DNA of 64,000 nt, taken from Tupaia tana. Its lineage: Eukaryota; Chordata; Mammalia; Scandentia; Tupaiidae. Below the pieces are notes generated by a model, which was not told where the DNA came from, did not search any database, and was given only the letters and a program-made list of their open reading frames with translations. The DNA lies in contig JAKSZU010000003.1 in the NCBI GenBank assembly GCA_026018925.1, positions 6,616,367 to 6,680,366 of the forward strand, in the 5' to 3' direction. Positions 43,961 to 54,529 of this stretch are shown here, piece after piece. A program made the position numbers and the translations under genes. Position 1 is the first letter of the stretch, and each line of letters opens with the position of its first letter.

Positions 43961-44279
43961 AGATGGTAGCCATTAGGTTAAAGCTGCTGGCAACCATGAT
44001 CCCACATGGCCTACTGCATGGTTCAAGTTCTGACGCGGTGGCTTGAAAATCAGGCCAGGCACGTGTGCATGCATGCCCAAAATCCCAAGAGGAAAATGGA
44101 GAAGAAGGGAGTGTAGTATGGCCATGCCCCCTGGGTGATTTATCACTTTTTCCCTCTCTCTCTCTCTCCAACCTCTCCTTCTCTCTCACCCTTTCTCTCT
44201 TTCATTTTCTCTCTTTCTCTCTGCAAGCACACATGTCTGATAGCAAACAAACAACAACCAAAAAAAAAAAAAAAAAAGA
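43961..44279 (+). mobile_element. tRNA-derived SINE (older type)
   Basis: Worn head ('agatggtagccattaggtta'), B-box-like 'ggttcaagttctg', 'aatcaggccaggcacgtgtgc', 'gtatggccatgccccctggg', an expanded CTCTC tract and an A18 tail. Inserted in the old L1. Confidence 0.88.
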
Positions 44280-44628
44280 TAGATGGCTGAATTGGACAAA
44301 AAAGAAGAAAGCAAGGTCTACTTATATTCTGTTCTGCCTATAAGGAACCTGTTCTAACTATACAGACATACACACATTAAAAGTACAAAGTAGAAAGGAC
44401 AGACTAACTTCATAGTACTGATACAGGAAAGTTGAAACTGCTATACTATGCCACACAAAGTAGGTTTCAGAGCAAACGGTATTACTAGGAATAAAGAACA
44501 TGATTTCATAATGACAAAGGGACCAATTATTCAGGAGGACATCACAATCCTAAACTGTTGTGCCTCCAGTTACAGAGTATGAAGATACGTGAAGCAAAAC
44601 TGATAGACCTGCAAGAAGAAATTCTACA

Positions 44629-45031
44629 ATGGTACACTCCTGCAACCCCAGCTACACAGTAGGAAAAGGTAGGAGATAGTGAAGTTGAGGCCAGCTTGAG
44701 CAACCCTGTCTCTAAAAAGACTGGTTTTGTTTTGTTTTAATTTTGCCATAGAGTACATGTGCTTGCTGGAGAAAGACAGAGACAGAGATAGAGAAATAGA
44801 TGGGAAGTGAAAAATTACCTGGCTTCCCCAAGGGGAATGACCACTCTGCAGTCCTTTTGCCTCCATTCTCCTCTAGGGATTCCGAGCATGCACACGTGTA
44901 TACCAGTGTATTTGCCAAGCTGCTGGGTCTGGGATTCGAATCTGCAGTTAGCCAAGTGGGATCCAGTGCCTAAAGCACTGTGCCACCTGCTGGCCCAACC
45001 CTGTCTTTAATAAGAAAATAAAAAGAAGAAG
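44629..45031 (+). mobile_element. Alu-like (7SL-type) fragment, split
   Basis: The left part reads 'actcctgcaaccccagctac', 'gaggccagcttgagcaaccctg' and 'tctctaaaaag', in the order of the Alu/7SL family ('cctgtaatcccagc', 'gagaccagcctgggcaac', 'ctctac'). It is interrupted at 44716 by a tRNA-SINE, and its A-rich end is at 45011-45031. A 7SL origin is inferred from about 85 bp only. Confidence 0.5.
44716..44995 (-). mobile_element. tRNA-derived SINE (older type)
   Basis: TTTTG tail, 'ttttgccatagagtacatgtg', GA-rich tract, end 'gccacctgctggccc'. The TSD is 'caaccctgtctctaa' at 44701-44715 and 'caaccctgtctttaa' at 44996-45010, both from the Alu-like host. Confidence 0.93.
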
Positions 45032-45033
45032 GA

Positions 45034-45280
45034 GGCCAGCAGGTGATGTGATGGTTAAAGTGTTGGACTTCCACGTGGTTCATTGCAGTTCAAGTCCCAG
45101 ACCTGGTGGCTTGAAACTCACATTGGGTGCATGAGCATGTGTGCCCAGAATCATGAGGGGAGAATAGAGGAGAAGGGATTGCAGTGTGGCTATCCCCCTG
45201 GGGTATGATTTCTTGGCTTTTTCCTCTCTCTGTATCTCCAGCAAGCATACATGCCCTAGAGAAAAAAAATTTTAAAAAAG
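45034..45280 (+). mobile_element. tRNA-derived SINE (older type)
   Basis: Head 'ggccagcaggtgatgtgatgg', B box 'ggttc..gcagttcaagtcccag', 'gtgtggctatccccctggggt', tract and A tail. The flanking 'aaaagaagaagga' and 'aaaaaagatgaag' may be its worn TSD. Confidence 0.9.
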
Positions 45281-45690
45281 ATGAAGAAATAGATAATTGC
45301 ACAATTAGAGTTAGAGATTTCTATACTTCTTTCTCAAGCTAGAAGACAGGAAATCAGTAAGAATATAAAGACTTGATCACACTATTAACCAAATAAATCC
45401 AACTGAAATTTATAGATTCTCCCACTCAGCAATAGCAGACTGCCCAATATTTTCAAGTGAACACTGAGCACTTACTAAAATCAACCATGTTCTACACAAC
45501 AAAAAGAGTCTCAATAATGTAGAAAGAGTTGAAATAATACAAACTATGTTCTCTGATGACCAGGAAATTAATCATCGAAATATATCTGGAAACAATTTTC
45601 TAATTTTTGGAAACTAAAGTTCATGTTTCTAAATAACCAGAGGGTCAAACAAGAAGTCAAAGGGAAATTAGAAAAATGTATTCTCAGAAA

Positions 45691-46284
45691 ACATATACCT
45701 TATCTCATTGATCCTTGGGGTTGTTAGTGGTTTGTGTAACAACTGACGTAGCAGTGAATGCGTGTGCAACTGCACAGCCTCAGGTGAGGTATGTGGTAAC
45801 CCTGGAGCCCTGTCATGTGGCAAGCATGGTATCATGGAGCAGCAGGATGCAGCTACATTGCTCTCACAGATCCCACTTTAACGGCAGAGAGTGTCAGGTA
45901 TTAATGGTTCTTGCCACAGACTCAGGGACACAGAGTTATGCGTGTATTAAAAGTCTCATAAATGGATGGGAAAGGATGAGCATACAAACAGCAGGATTTC
46001 CCCAAAGCAAGAACATCTTTAAGACAGAAGTTAAAGATTTACTTGGAAACACAAAGCATAGCCTGTAAGAGCTATTATGTAGAACACAGGGCACATTAGC
46101 TCAGTGGGACTTGGCTTGCTCCTCTGGGAAACAGGTTGCAGGAGACGGTGCAGTCTCCCGTACTTGAGGATCCCATGTGCCGGGTCACTCAGGTGTTTTC
46201 CAGCAGATCGGGGCCATTGTCACACAGGGTGGTCTCCAATGGGTTCTAGCACTACCTTCAGGGTGACTTTGGACCCTTCCCAGC
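45691..46284. other. unassigned
   Basis: A 117-codon plus frame (45715-46068) shows no family that I know. The last part may belong to the repeat that follows. Confidence 0.35.
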
Positions 46285-47075
46285 CAGTCTAAAATGCAGA
46301 TGCAAAACCAGGAGCCTGGACCTCTGAGTTCTCTTCCCTCTGCCTACAGAACAAGTACCCACAGGTCCCCAGCTTCTCCTAAACTGCAGAGGGTCTCACA
46401 GAGTGGCCAGTCTCTCCTCCTACATCACAAAGGGGAGTTCAACTATGGTGAGACCAGGAAGACACTGTCGCCGAGTAGGCAGGTTCCCTAGGGGCCACTC
46501 TGAGCAGACAGTTCTCCAGGACTGCAGAGCCTCTGATCCTGATGTGCACATCTTACGCCGAGCTGTGCCCCTTACCTGTCCCAGTGTCCTCCTCCCCTGC
46601 AGGACACCGGAGCTGAAAACATCTGCTCACTGAACTTAGTTCCTGGAAGAGACAAGCTTATTTCTAAGTCCTATGACAAGTAAGAGAAGCCATTTATTTC
46701 TAAAACATGTATCTGCAGGCAGCAGCCCCTGAGGGAGGCATCAATTTGTGGGGCTTGGCCATTGAAACGGATTACAGCCTAGAGTTAGCAAAAACAAGAA
46801 ACAGGAACCAACAAGAAAATGTACTCTGAGAACAAATTTTCCAGGAGAGTTAAGGCATATTCCAACAGAGAGGCCCTTCCCCTCCAAATCGCACATCCTT
46901 GTGCCCTAAGTGCACCCCATTTTCTCACCTGGAAAATCTGGGTCCTGAGTCCTCTGACTTTGCAGGCACTGCTTTTGCAGGATATTGAGAAAGCAGCTCA
47001 GAGGGGAAATGAGGGGCAGTGCTGTCCCAACTGGCTCATCCCAGGGACCTGCCCCCACATTATCCCATGGCACTA
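46285..47075 (+). repeat. composite dispersed repeat, long copy B
   Basis: Matches 4265-5054 throughout, with small indels. Shared landmarks include 'gtccccagcttctcc', 'aactgcagagggtctcac', 'aggcaggttccctaggggcc', 'caatttgtggggcttggccattgaaac', and 'gcaggatattgagaaag'. Confidence 0.75.
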
Positions 47076-47290
47076 CCAGCACTTCCTACAGCAATGGGCC
47101 TGTCCTGTGCTGTCCAGGGGGGAACTATTAGCCACAGGTACTCTCTGCAGTGATGGGCCTGTCCCGTGCTGTCCGGGGGGAACCATTAGCCACAGGTGGC
47201 CACTGAGCCCTTGAAATGTGACAAGTGTGATCACAGGACTGAGTATTTCCTGTCTGGTGAACTTGTCCTTAATGAGTAGCATTTTCAGCC
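47076..47290 (+). mobile_element. MER5A-like MITE with internal duplication
   Basis: Follows copy B at the same place as the MER5A-like segment follows copy A. A unit of about 58 bp is present twice (47090-47147 and 47148-47205), each with 'atgggcctgtcc.gtgctgtcc' and 'attagccacaggt'. Confidence 0.65.
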
Positions 47291-47574
47291 TGTTTTGGTC
47301 ACAGTCTGCTCCAATAAAAGGAGTCCTTTGATATCTTTCTCCATTGCTTAACATTCATTAAATTAAAATGAAAAGAAACACTAAAAATTCCACACCATAT
47401 TTATATGCTAATGAGCATTAATTAATAAGAAAAGGATTGTCATTTTTACAGGTCAGGCATGGGCTGTACAAAATGATCAGTGAGAGAGAGACATAAATCA
47501 GAAATGTTGTTTATCAGTATTTTTAACAAATACTTATTGAAAACCACCCTTTTGTTCAATGTTGTGCTTGTTGC
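47291..47574. other. unassigned
   Basis: AT-rich, nothing that I can support. Confidence 0.4.
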
Positions 47575-48130
47575 TATGGAATGCGGGACCCCTGGAGCAT
47601 GAGCAGACCAAATAACCAGTGGTCCACAGCAGAGCTGGCATGGCTAGTTGGTGGTGGGGTTGGAGAACAGGTGCTAGAGAAGACCTGTCTGGAGAGCTGT
47701 GGCCTGAGGCCTGAGCAGGAGTGAACTGGGCATTGGTGGGAGTGCTCCAGGGACAGAGGACAGATCTGCACAGGCCTAGAAGTTAAAAGGAGCTTAGGGT
47801 TTCCAGGAACATTGTGGCTAAAGCCTTAAGGACATTCCAAGGACTTATACTATTTTATGCAAGCAATAGGTAGCCACTAAGGAATTTAAATAGAAAACAA
47901 AAATTAAATTTTAGTTTTAAAATAACAGTTGATTTTAAAATCCAAAAGAGATTGAAGGTGAGACATCAGATAGGAGACACTGCCAACAAATGACAGTGGA
48001 CTGAAAAGAAATGAGGATAGAGAGAAATGTAGATTAGAAGTCTTGGATGTAGAATCGATAGGGTTTGGTGATGGCTGAGGAGAGCGTGGGGAAGGAAGAG
48101 CTGCAGATGACCGCAAGGCTCTGCACATCC
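47575..48130 (+). mobile_element. ancient interspersed repeat, class uncertain
   Basis: 'tagaatcgatagggtttggtgatgg', 'tagaagttaaaaggagcttaggg', 'caataggtagccactaagg' recall a widespread old mammalian repeat with the same phrase order. I cannot name it safely. Confidence 0.35.
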
Positions 48131-49024
48131 ACTGGCTGAAGGTGTTGCTGGGAACCAAGGCAGCAGAGCAGGCTACGTGGATCACAGGTTTAACCCTGGC
48201 CACCTTCTTTCTGAGATACCCATGAATCACCAAGCGGAGAAGCTTAGAAGGAGGGTGTGTAAAAATTAGAACTCTGAGGAGGGCACAGGCTGTGGACTGC
48301 ACATGACAGGCATCACAGCAGTGACCCACTGTGGGAGGGAAGCTTGGGAAGAGGCAGGTCCAGTACTGAGGAAGCAGGAAGCCATTTATGTTTGTGTGAA
48401 AGAGGTACTTACACATAGAGTGGGGAGGACAGTTCTGGGAAATGGGACAAGAAAAAATCAAAGTAGTAAGTTTAAGACAAAAATGAACAAGTTGGCTACC
48501 TGAGGCAAGGATTTAATTACTTTCCATTTCCCTAGGAATGACATAGATACAATTCTTTACTTATAGGACTTCAAATTACAATGGCAGCCCAACGGCGTAG
48601 TATGGGTTCCAACCCTGTGACCCGAGGAATGGCCATGGTGAGTGGGTGCTCAGGGCTCCCCAGGCCAGGCTGCAGAGAGAACAGCAGACAGGGGTGGGGT
48701 CCCCATCTGAGAAAGAAAAATATTTCTGACCCCCCTTTCTCCTTTTCTCTTCATATATCACAGTGTCTTACCTCCTACATCCCACAATCTGGGCACACCA
48801 GAACAGCTGCAGGTCACCTCTCTCATATTCATGCTCCTGCTCGGCTAGAGAATGACTGGGAAGAAGGACTGTGGGAGGAAATGCTCTTTCATTTGAATCT
48901 CGATTTCCCAACTCCTGGTAACCTCACTATAACCAAGAAACTGGTTATAGATCCAGGCTGTTATGTAACCACCTTGTTACTTATCTATAAATGTTGACTT
49001 TGTCAGTTAAGCTTGTACTGATTT
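48131..49024. other. unassigned; weak exon-like spot
   Basis: At 48581 the frame 'MAAQRRSMGSNPVTRGMAM' is followed by a GTGAGT donor-like site and preceded by 'cttatag'. It has no match that I know. The rest has no feature. Confidence 0.3.
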
Positions 49025-49240
49025 AGAAAACTATCCCACAATTTAGCAGCTGAAAACATCAATTATATAATTGGCTCTCGATTCTGGGGTCAGCTGGAAG
49101 TTCTTGAGTCTGCAGCTGCTTGGTTGTTCGTGAGCACCTGCTTCTTCATCTGTGTTGAGCTAGTGGTTACCATGCAGCTGGATGAGCTAGGATAGCCTCA
49201 CCGACATGTCCGGCAGTTATCAGACTCTTGGGAAGGCCTG
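49025..49240 (-). mobile_element. MLT-like LTR remnant
   Basis: 'attctggggtcagctggaagttc', 'gcagctggatgagctagg', 'cctcaccgacatgtccggcagtt' resemble the antisense of an old MLT-type LTR. Confidence 0.45.
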
Positions 49241-49364
49241 GGTGACAGGGTAACTGAGTCTTCCGGCCATTTTGAACTTAAATTGGAGAGCTAAATCTCA
49301 CACTGCCGATGTCCCAAGGTAGGATTTTGTGTTACCTCATAGTTGCAGAGGGCAGAGGAGGAGA

Positions 49365-49930
49365 TTCAGAATTAAATCCACATGGCGCAAGAAAAGCACT
49401 GAGCAGAGCTGGAGAGGGAGAAAGCACGGATAAGATTGGAGTATGAACAGGAAATCAGAAAGCTGAAAGATGAGCTGGAACAGGAAAAGAGAAAGGCACA
49501 GATGGGGAGGGCATTAGCAGAAAAGGAGGCTTTCTATGATGACAGGCAGAGACATGCCAGAGAGGAAGTTGAGAGTCACCGGGGAATAACTGATAGAATC
49601 CTCAAAGTATTAGAGATGGAATCCTCTATTTTACTTTCTCTTTTTTTAATAAAAGAATTATTTTATTTGACTTTATTTATTTATTTTAATATGATCTCAG
49701 AGGGACAGAAAGAGAGAGACAGAAAAAGAGAGGGAAAGTGAGAAAGAAAGCCGCCAGGTCCAGGACTAGAACCACAGTCAGCCATGTGGGAGTCCAGTGC
49801 CCTTAAACACCACGCCAACTGCCGCCCCCTATTTTGTCTTCTTAAGGATGCTTAACCCTAAAGAAAATCTACCTGTATTTTCTGCATATTCTCTGGCAAC
49901 ATTGCCCCATACTACTGATTTTTCAAGTTG
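49365..49930 (+). repeat. coiled-coil-coding segment, copy 1
   Basis: The plus frame encodes a long charged helix ('RIRLEYEQEIRKLKDELEQE', 'RALAEKEAFYDDRQRHAREE') without Pro or Gly, open from 49400 to 49741 in one frame. This looks like the rod of a cytoskeletal or motor protein, but I cannot name the gene. It may be one exon of a pseudogene. A SINE fragment splits its 3' part (49695-49826). A second, worse copy is at 51748-52095. Confidence 0.5.
49695..49826 (-). mobile_element. tRNA-derived SINE with internal deletion
   Basis: GA-rich tract directly followed by 'gccaggtccaggactagaacc', 'agtcagccatgtgggagtcc', 'aacaccacgccaactgccgcc'. The middle of the SINE body is absent. Confidence 0.75.
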
Positions 49931-51020
49931 GAGTGCTCTGATTTCTGTCTCTCAAGACTAAAAAGTATAGTGAAGTTAATCATTGGTAACTAGTAGGTGT
50001 TTGACTTAACAGGACATGGACATATTCACAAATCGTCAATCGCCAAAGCAGAAAGCACTGATGCTCGCTACTGTCTGAATTCTTCCTTAGACACACTGAG
50101 AAAAGGAATGTGACCCCAAGCTGTATATTTTCATCCCAAGTAATATTTTCTCCTCCATATTCTTTCTACATTGGCAGGTAATCTTCCCCTGTAGCTTCTA
50201 CTACTTCCTTTTGCCTTTATGACCACAATGGTCATCTTACCTAGAGATTGTGTGAAATAGATCAAAGATAGATTCTTTATTTGCACTGGGTGATTTAATA
50301 GGTTGAAGTGTTTGAAAACTTCTTTTTAGAAGAATGTTGCTTTGTTTCATTATCAAATCTTCCTTAACATTTGCTTATTGAAGAACAAAGACTTTTCTGG
50401 AAAACAGATCTCTCAGAACTCAACTAAACAGTGATAACCAAGTCCCAGGAGGAAAGAAAGCAATCAGTTTGACAAATAACAGAACAATGTTCGTTGTATG
50501 CAGATGTATCTGTAGAAATTCCTCGACCAACCTCAGTTTAACCAACATGATGAATAACCACTTGTCTCCTTTTCTTGAAGATCAAACTGAGTGTTGCAAT
50601 TCCACTTCCATCAGTCTACACCTTTGAGTGCTTGGCTAGTCGTCTGCAGACTTCTGCCCTCACCCAGTTGGCTTTTTTGCTTATTGTTACCATAATAAAA
50701 ATGTGCAGTTCTCTCATATTTGTGCAGAATTGGAATCTATTTTGTCTTGTAAAATACCGCTGAGATTTCCAGTAATACAGGGATGACGTTCGCTATTTGG
50801 TAAAAGTTCAACATGATTTTGGAGCTAGATTTAGTCAACACCATGACTTTTCCCCTTCTTTTTCCTGGAAGGTTTGAGTCATACTCTCAATCCTTCCCTA
50901 CAGCTGAAGATCACGGTATTCTTGCATCTTCTCTATATGCTGATGAAAATTATGTGTATCAAGACTTCTGACACCTATGTGGTTTTGTTGGTGCAAAAGC
51001 TTCCTCTAATATAATGGAAA
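49931..51020. other. unassigned
   Basis: AT-rich sequence with no recognised repeat and no credible gene. Confidence 0.4.
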
Positions 51021-51021
51021 T

Positions 51022-51140
51022 GGGGCCAGCAGATGGCATGATGGTTGAGGCACTGGTCTCCCACATGGTTGACTGTGGTTCAAGTCTCATTTTCTCTCTC
51101 TCTCTGCCAATCTCTGATGACTGTAGCAAGTTAAATAATT
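51022..51140 (+). mobile_element. tRNA-derived SINE, head plus tail
   Basis: Head 'ggggccagcagatggcatgatgg' (in pieces), B-box 'gtggttcaagtctc', then directly CTCTCT and an AT-rich tail. The central body is missing. Confidence 0.82.
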
Positions 51141-51195
51141 AAAATGATGATGAATAAAATAAAATACTAAAAAGAAAGAAAAATATAGAGAGGTA

Positions 51196-51480
51196 ACAAC
51201 AGCTGGTCATGTAACACAGTGATTAAGCCCTATACTTTGGGAGTCAGATCCTACATGACTGACCATAGGTCAAATCCCGGCCCCAGCATCTTCAGATATA
51301 TGCCATATGCAATGCATGCATGACTAAAATCCCAACAGGATGGAGAAATGGAGAGGAAAAAATTACAATGTGGCCACGCCCCATTAAAAGAGTTATCTCT
51401 CTCTCTCTCTGTCTCTCACAAGTGTACATGCCCTCTGATGAAAAAAATTTAATTGAAAAAATTAAAAATATAAAAAATAC
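51196..51480 (+). mobile_element. tRNA-derived SINE (old, diverged)
   Basis: 'agctggtcatgtaacacagtg', B-box-like 'ggtcaaatcccgg', 'aaatcccaacaggatggag', 'tgtggccacgccccattaaa', CTCTC tract, 'gtacatgccctctgatg' and A-rich tail. Confidence 0.7.
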
Positions 51481-51747
51481 ATATACATATATAGATAGAT
51501 AACAATGGCTAAAGTCCCTATTCATTTTCAACCTTTTCCTCACCAAATAGTTTTTAGGAACCACAAAGCATGTTTCCATGTTCTACCAACATGTCCTGGT
51601 GGTCTCATGTGACTTATGTCAACTTTCCCTCATCTGTCATTTAAAACAGGTTCTTCAAGCCCTAAACTATTTTACCCCAAATAGAACACACATTCTCTCA
51701 TAACACAAACAAGCTCAGCCTCACAAAATGTCCCAAAAAGCCAACAA

Positions 51748-52095
51748 AGAGATTTAGAAACAAATTCAGGGGGTACGAGAATATCATAGAGCAGCGCTGG
51801 AGAGTGGGAAAGGGCCAATATGATTGGAGTATGGAGAAGAAACCAGAAAGCTGGAAGATGAGCTGGAGCATGGAAAGAAGAGGTCAGATGGAGAAGCATT
51901 AAAGAAAAGAGGTTCTCTGTGCTCTGAGGCAACAAAATGGCAGAACGGAAGTTACGAGTACAAATGAGCTATTTGTATTCATTCTTGAAGGCATTAGAAA
52001 TTGCTTCCTTTATTTTCTCATATCTATTTGTAGAAGATTAAACTTAATGGAAATATGTCTATATTTTCTGCATACTCTCTGGCAAATAAACTGCT
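51748..52095 (+). repeat. coiled-coil-coding segment, copy 2
   Basis: Matches copy 1 at 49365 ('agcgctggagagtggg', 'attggagtatggagaag', 'agatgagctggagc', later 'tattttctgcatactctctggc'). Stops and deletions break the frame. Confidence 0.65.
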
Positions 52096-52269
52096 TCTGC
52101 CTTTGAAAAGCAGCAAGTCAGTAAGAGGGCTGTGGAAGCCCCTGAGAAGAGTGTTGTCTGTTTGCTCTCCATGGGAGAGGTAGAAGGAGGCAGATGGAAG
52201 GTACTGGATTGATATTGTGCATAGGAATTAACACAAGGGGAGGATGAGGTATGTTCCCTTCTTTCAGGA
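52096..52269. other. unassigned
   Basis: No feature that I can support. Confidence 0.4.
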
Positions 52270-52747
52270 GTTTGTGGGTTTATACCTATTTATCTATTCA
52301 TAGCCTCAGTAGATAACTTTCCATTCTTGTGTCTGTTAAATGTTACGGGTTTTCCTGAGCCCCTCCATCTTAGCCCCCACTGTCCATCATCTCTTACACC
52401 ATCTATGGTATCTACTTGCCATCTCTGCTATTATATCTTCCAGTTTTCAGCTTCTGCCATGAAGTGAAGACATTTGGTATACATCTAGTGGAGACATGCA
52501 AAGTCTGTCTTTCATAGACTGGCTTGCTTCATTTAGCATGAAATCTTTATATTCACCCACTTTGCATCAAATGGCAGGGCCTCACTGTTTATTACGGCTG
52601 TGTAGTATTCCATGGTGTATATTTTCCACATTTTTTTCAATCCAGTCATCCATTCTTGGGCATTAGGTTGATTCCATTGTGAATTGTGAATATGCTGTAA
52701 TAAACATGGATGTGCCAATGCCTTCTGATTGTTTTCCTATCCTTTGG
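52270..52747 (-). mobile_element. L1 3' part, minus arm of an inverted copy
   Basis: 3' UTR ('cttgtgtctgttaaatgttacg', 'catagactggcttgcttcattta') and the last part of ORF2 ('attccatggtgtatatttt', 'tgaatatgctgtaataaacatgg'). Its outermost 3' UTR and A tail are missing. It meets a plus-strand L1 piece at 52748. Confidence 0.85.
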
Positions 52748-53090
52748 CCACAACATAGAGCCAACTGATCTTTAACAAAGGACACTAGACAATATAGTGG
52801 GGAAAAGTAAGTCTTTTCAACCATGGTGAACTGGATATTGACCTGCAGGAAAACGAAACTAGACCCTTATCGCTCACCATTTACAAAAATCAACTCAAAG
52901 AAATGTAATACACTGTAAAGTTATATGTGATTCAATATATAAACAAGATTATGATAACAATAAAAAATACAAAAAAATCAACTCAAAATGGGTCAATGAT
53001 CTAAACACAAAACCTCAAATGATAAAATTACTGGAAGAACACAGAAGAAACTCTTGAAGACATTGGAGTAGGCAAAGACTTCTACTTTTA
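52748..53090 (+). mobile_element. L1 ORF2 part, plus arm of an inverted copy
   Basis: 'agccaactgatctttaacaaagg', 'gaactggatattgacctgcagg', 'caactcaaaatgggtcaatgatc', 'gtaggcaaagacttct' are ORF2 C-terminal sequence upstream of the part present in the minus arm. A 73-bp insert lies at 52900-52972. Confidence 0.85.
52900..52972 (+). mobile_element. very short L1 3' end insertion (73 bp)
   Basis: 'acactgtaaagttatatgtg', 'attcaatatataaacaag' and an A-rich end look like the last bases of an L1 3' UTR. The TSD 'aaaaatcaactcaaa' lies at 52885-52899 and 52973-52987. Confidence 0.82.
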
Positions 53091-53105
53091 AAAATATACA
53101 GAAGT

Positions 53106-53365
53106 CAGGCCAGCCAGTGGCATGCTGGCTAGCTAAGCTGCATCCCACATGGCTGACTATGTAGTTAGAATCCCAGACCTGGCAGCTTGAAAAACCATGC
53201 CAGGCCCAAAGTCCTGAGAGGAGAATGGAGAAAAAGGGACTGTGGTGTGGCCATCTTCTCCCCCAAGGGAGTGATTTCTCACTTTCTTTGTCCTGCTCTC
53301 TCTTTTTCTCTTTCTCTCTCTTTCCCTCTCCAGTGAGTGCACATACTTTCTGGGATAAAAAGTTT
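53106..53365 (+). mobile_element. tRNA-derived SINE (older type)
   Basis: Head 'ggccagccagtggcatgctgg', 'agttagaatcccagacctgg' in the B-box area, 'ggactgtggtgtggccatc', CTCTTTCTC tract and 'tctgggataaaaag'. Confidence 0.87.
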
Positions 53366-53375
53366 AATCTGTTAT

Positions 53376-54010
53376 TAAATGGAAAGAATATGAAGAGATA
53401 GTTCGCTGAAGAGGATATACAGATAGCAAATAAACACATAAAAAAAAGAAAACTTCAACATCATTAACTATTAGGTAGTACATATTAAAATCATAATAAA
53501 TTATCTTTACATAATTATAAGACTAGTTAAAATAATAACTAATAAAAAAATGCTAGCAAGGACTATGAGAAACTAAATCACTCATTCAGTCCTGGTAGGA
53601 ATGTAGAATGTTACAGCCACCCTGGATAATCACTTGGCAGTATCTGTAAAAACTAACCGTACTACTAACATACAACCCAACAAGTGAACTCTGGGGTATT
53701 CATCACAAGTAAATGGAAATTCATGCCTACATGAAAACCTGTACAAATGTCCATGGCAGCTTTATTGTAATAGCCCAAACCTGGAAACAAAGGGTGAATG
53801 GTTAAACAAGGTGTGGTATATCCACACCATAGAATACAACTTGACAATAAAAAGGAATGAACTATTGATACACAGAACAACATGGATAGACCTCAAGGCC
53901 ATTATGCTGTGTGGAAAAAAAAAATCTCCAAAGGTTATACTGTATGATACCTTTTTAAATCACAAAATTAAAGAGTAGAAAACAAATGGTGTTTGCTAGG
54001 CATGAGGGAT
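53376..54010 (+). mobile_element. old L1 (L1M-type), ORF2 end
   Basis: 'tagttcgctgaagaggatata', 'caaataaacacataaaaaaaag', 'aagactagttaaaataataac', 'gtcctggtaggaatgtagaatg', 'tattgtaatagcccaaacctgg', 'gtggtatatccacaccatag'. Broken frames. Confidence 0.72.
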
Positions 54011-54128
54011 GGTGGGAAGGAGAGGAGCTGACGTGACGGTTAAAGGGTTAGCACAAAGGAGATTGGTGTGATGATAGAACAGTCTGTACCCCAATGATCA
54101 TGGTATTACACAAATCTACACACATATA

Positions 54129-54256
54129 AAGAGAATGGAGGAGAATGGATCCTGGCATGACTATTTTCCCAGGAATGTTTCTTCCCCCCCCCCAACCCCC
54201 TGCTCAGGAACACACATGCCCTATAGCAAATCTTAAAAATAAATAAATAAATAGAG
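54129..54256 (+). mobile_element. SINE 3' half
   Basis: 'agagaatggaggagaatgga', 'ggcatgactattttcc', a C run, 'caggaacacacatgccctatagc' and (AAAT)n. The head is missing (5' truncation). Confidence 0.8.
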
Positions 54257-54529
54257 TCCCCAATCTTATTTATCCCAGGCTCATAATATACTTTTACCCT
54301 GAAAATTTTCTGATTTTGTTTTTTTAAGGACAAAGGAAATTGAATGTATTATTTGTGTTATGTTGCAGTTGTGAGCAGGCTACTGCAACACCCATAAAGG
54401 ATTGGTGTTATACATATGTTGTGGCATTACTTATGAAGAATATCATTCTCAGAAAGAACCTTTGGATATAGAGGAGTAAGATATTCTCTCTGAAAGACTT
54501 GGTGGGGGGCCCTCTGGGAGTATTCATGG
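54257..54529. other. unassigned
   Basis: AT-rich, no feature. Confidence 0.4.

Larger units (their letters stand above)
43780..45690 (+). mobile_element. old L1 (L1M-type), start of ORF2, with nested SINEs
   Basis: Pieces at 43780-43960, 44280-44628 and 45284-45690 join into the ORF2 endonuclease region of an old L1: 'gtaactaataaggcaacaaa', 'gatggctgaattggac', 'cagacatacacacattaaaag', 'gcagctgaaggaat'-like blocks, 'gcaaaactgatagacctgcaag', 'ctgatgaccaggaaattaatc', 'ttttggaaactaaag', 'agaagtcaaagggaaattag'. The gaps hold a SINE, an Alu-like fragment, and two further SINEs. No frame survives. Confidence 0.75.

Noticed and set aside
47904..48461. 185-codon minus frame as a gene
   Set aside because: It lies antisense to an ancient interspersed repeat and shows no domain.
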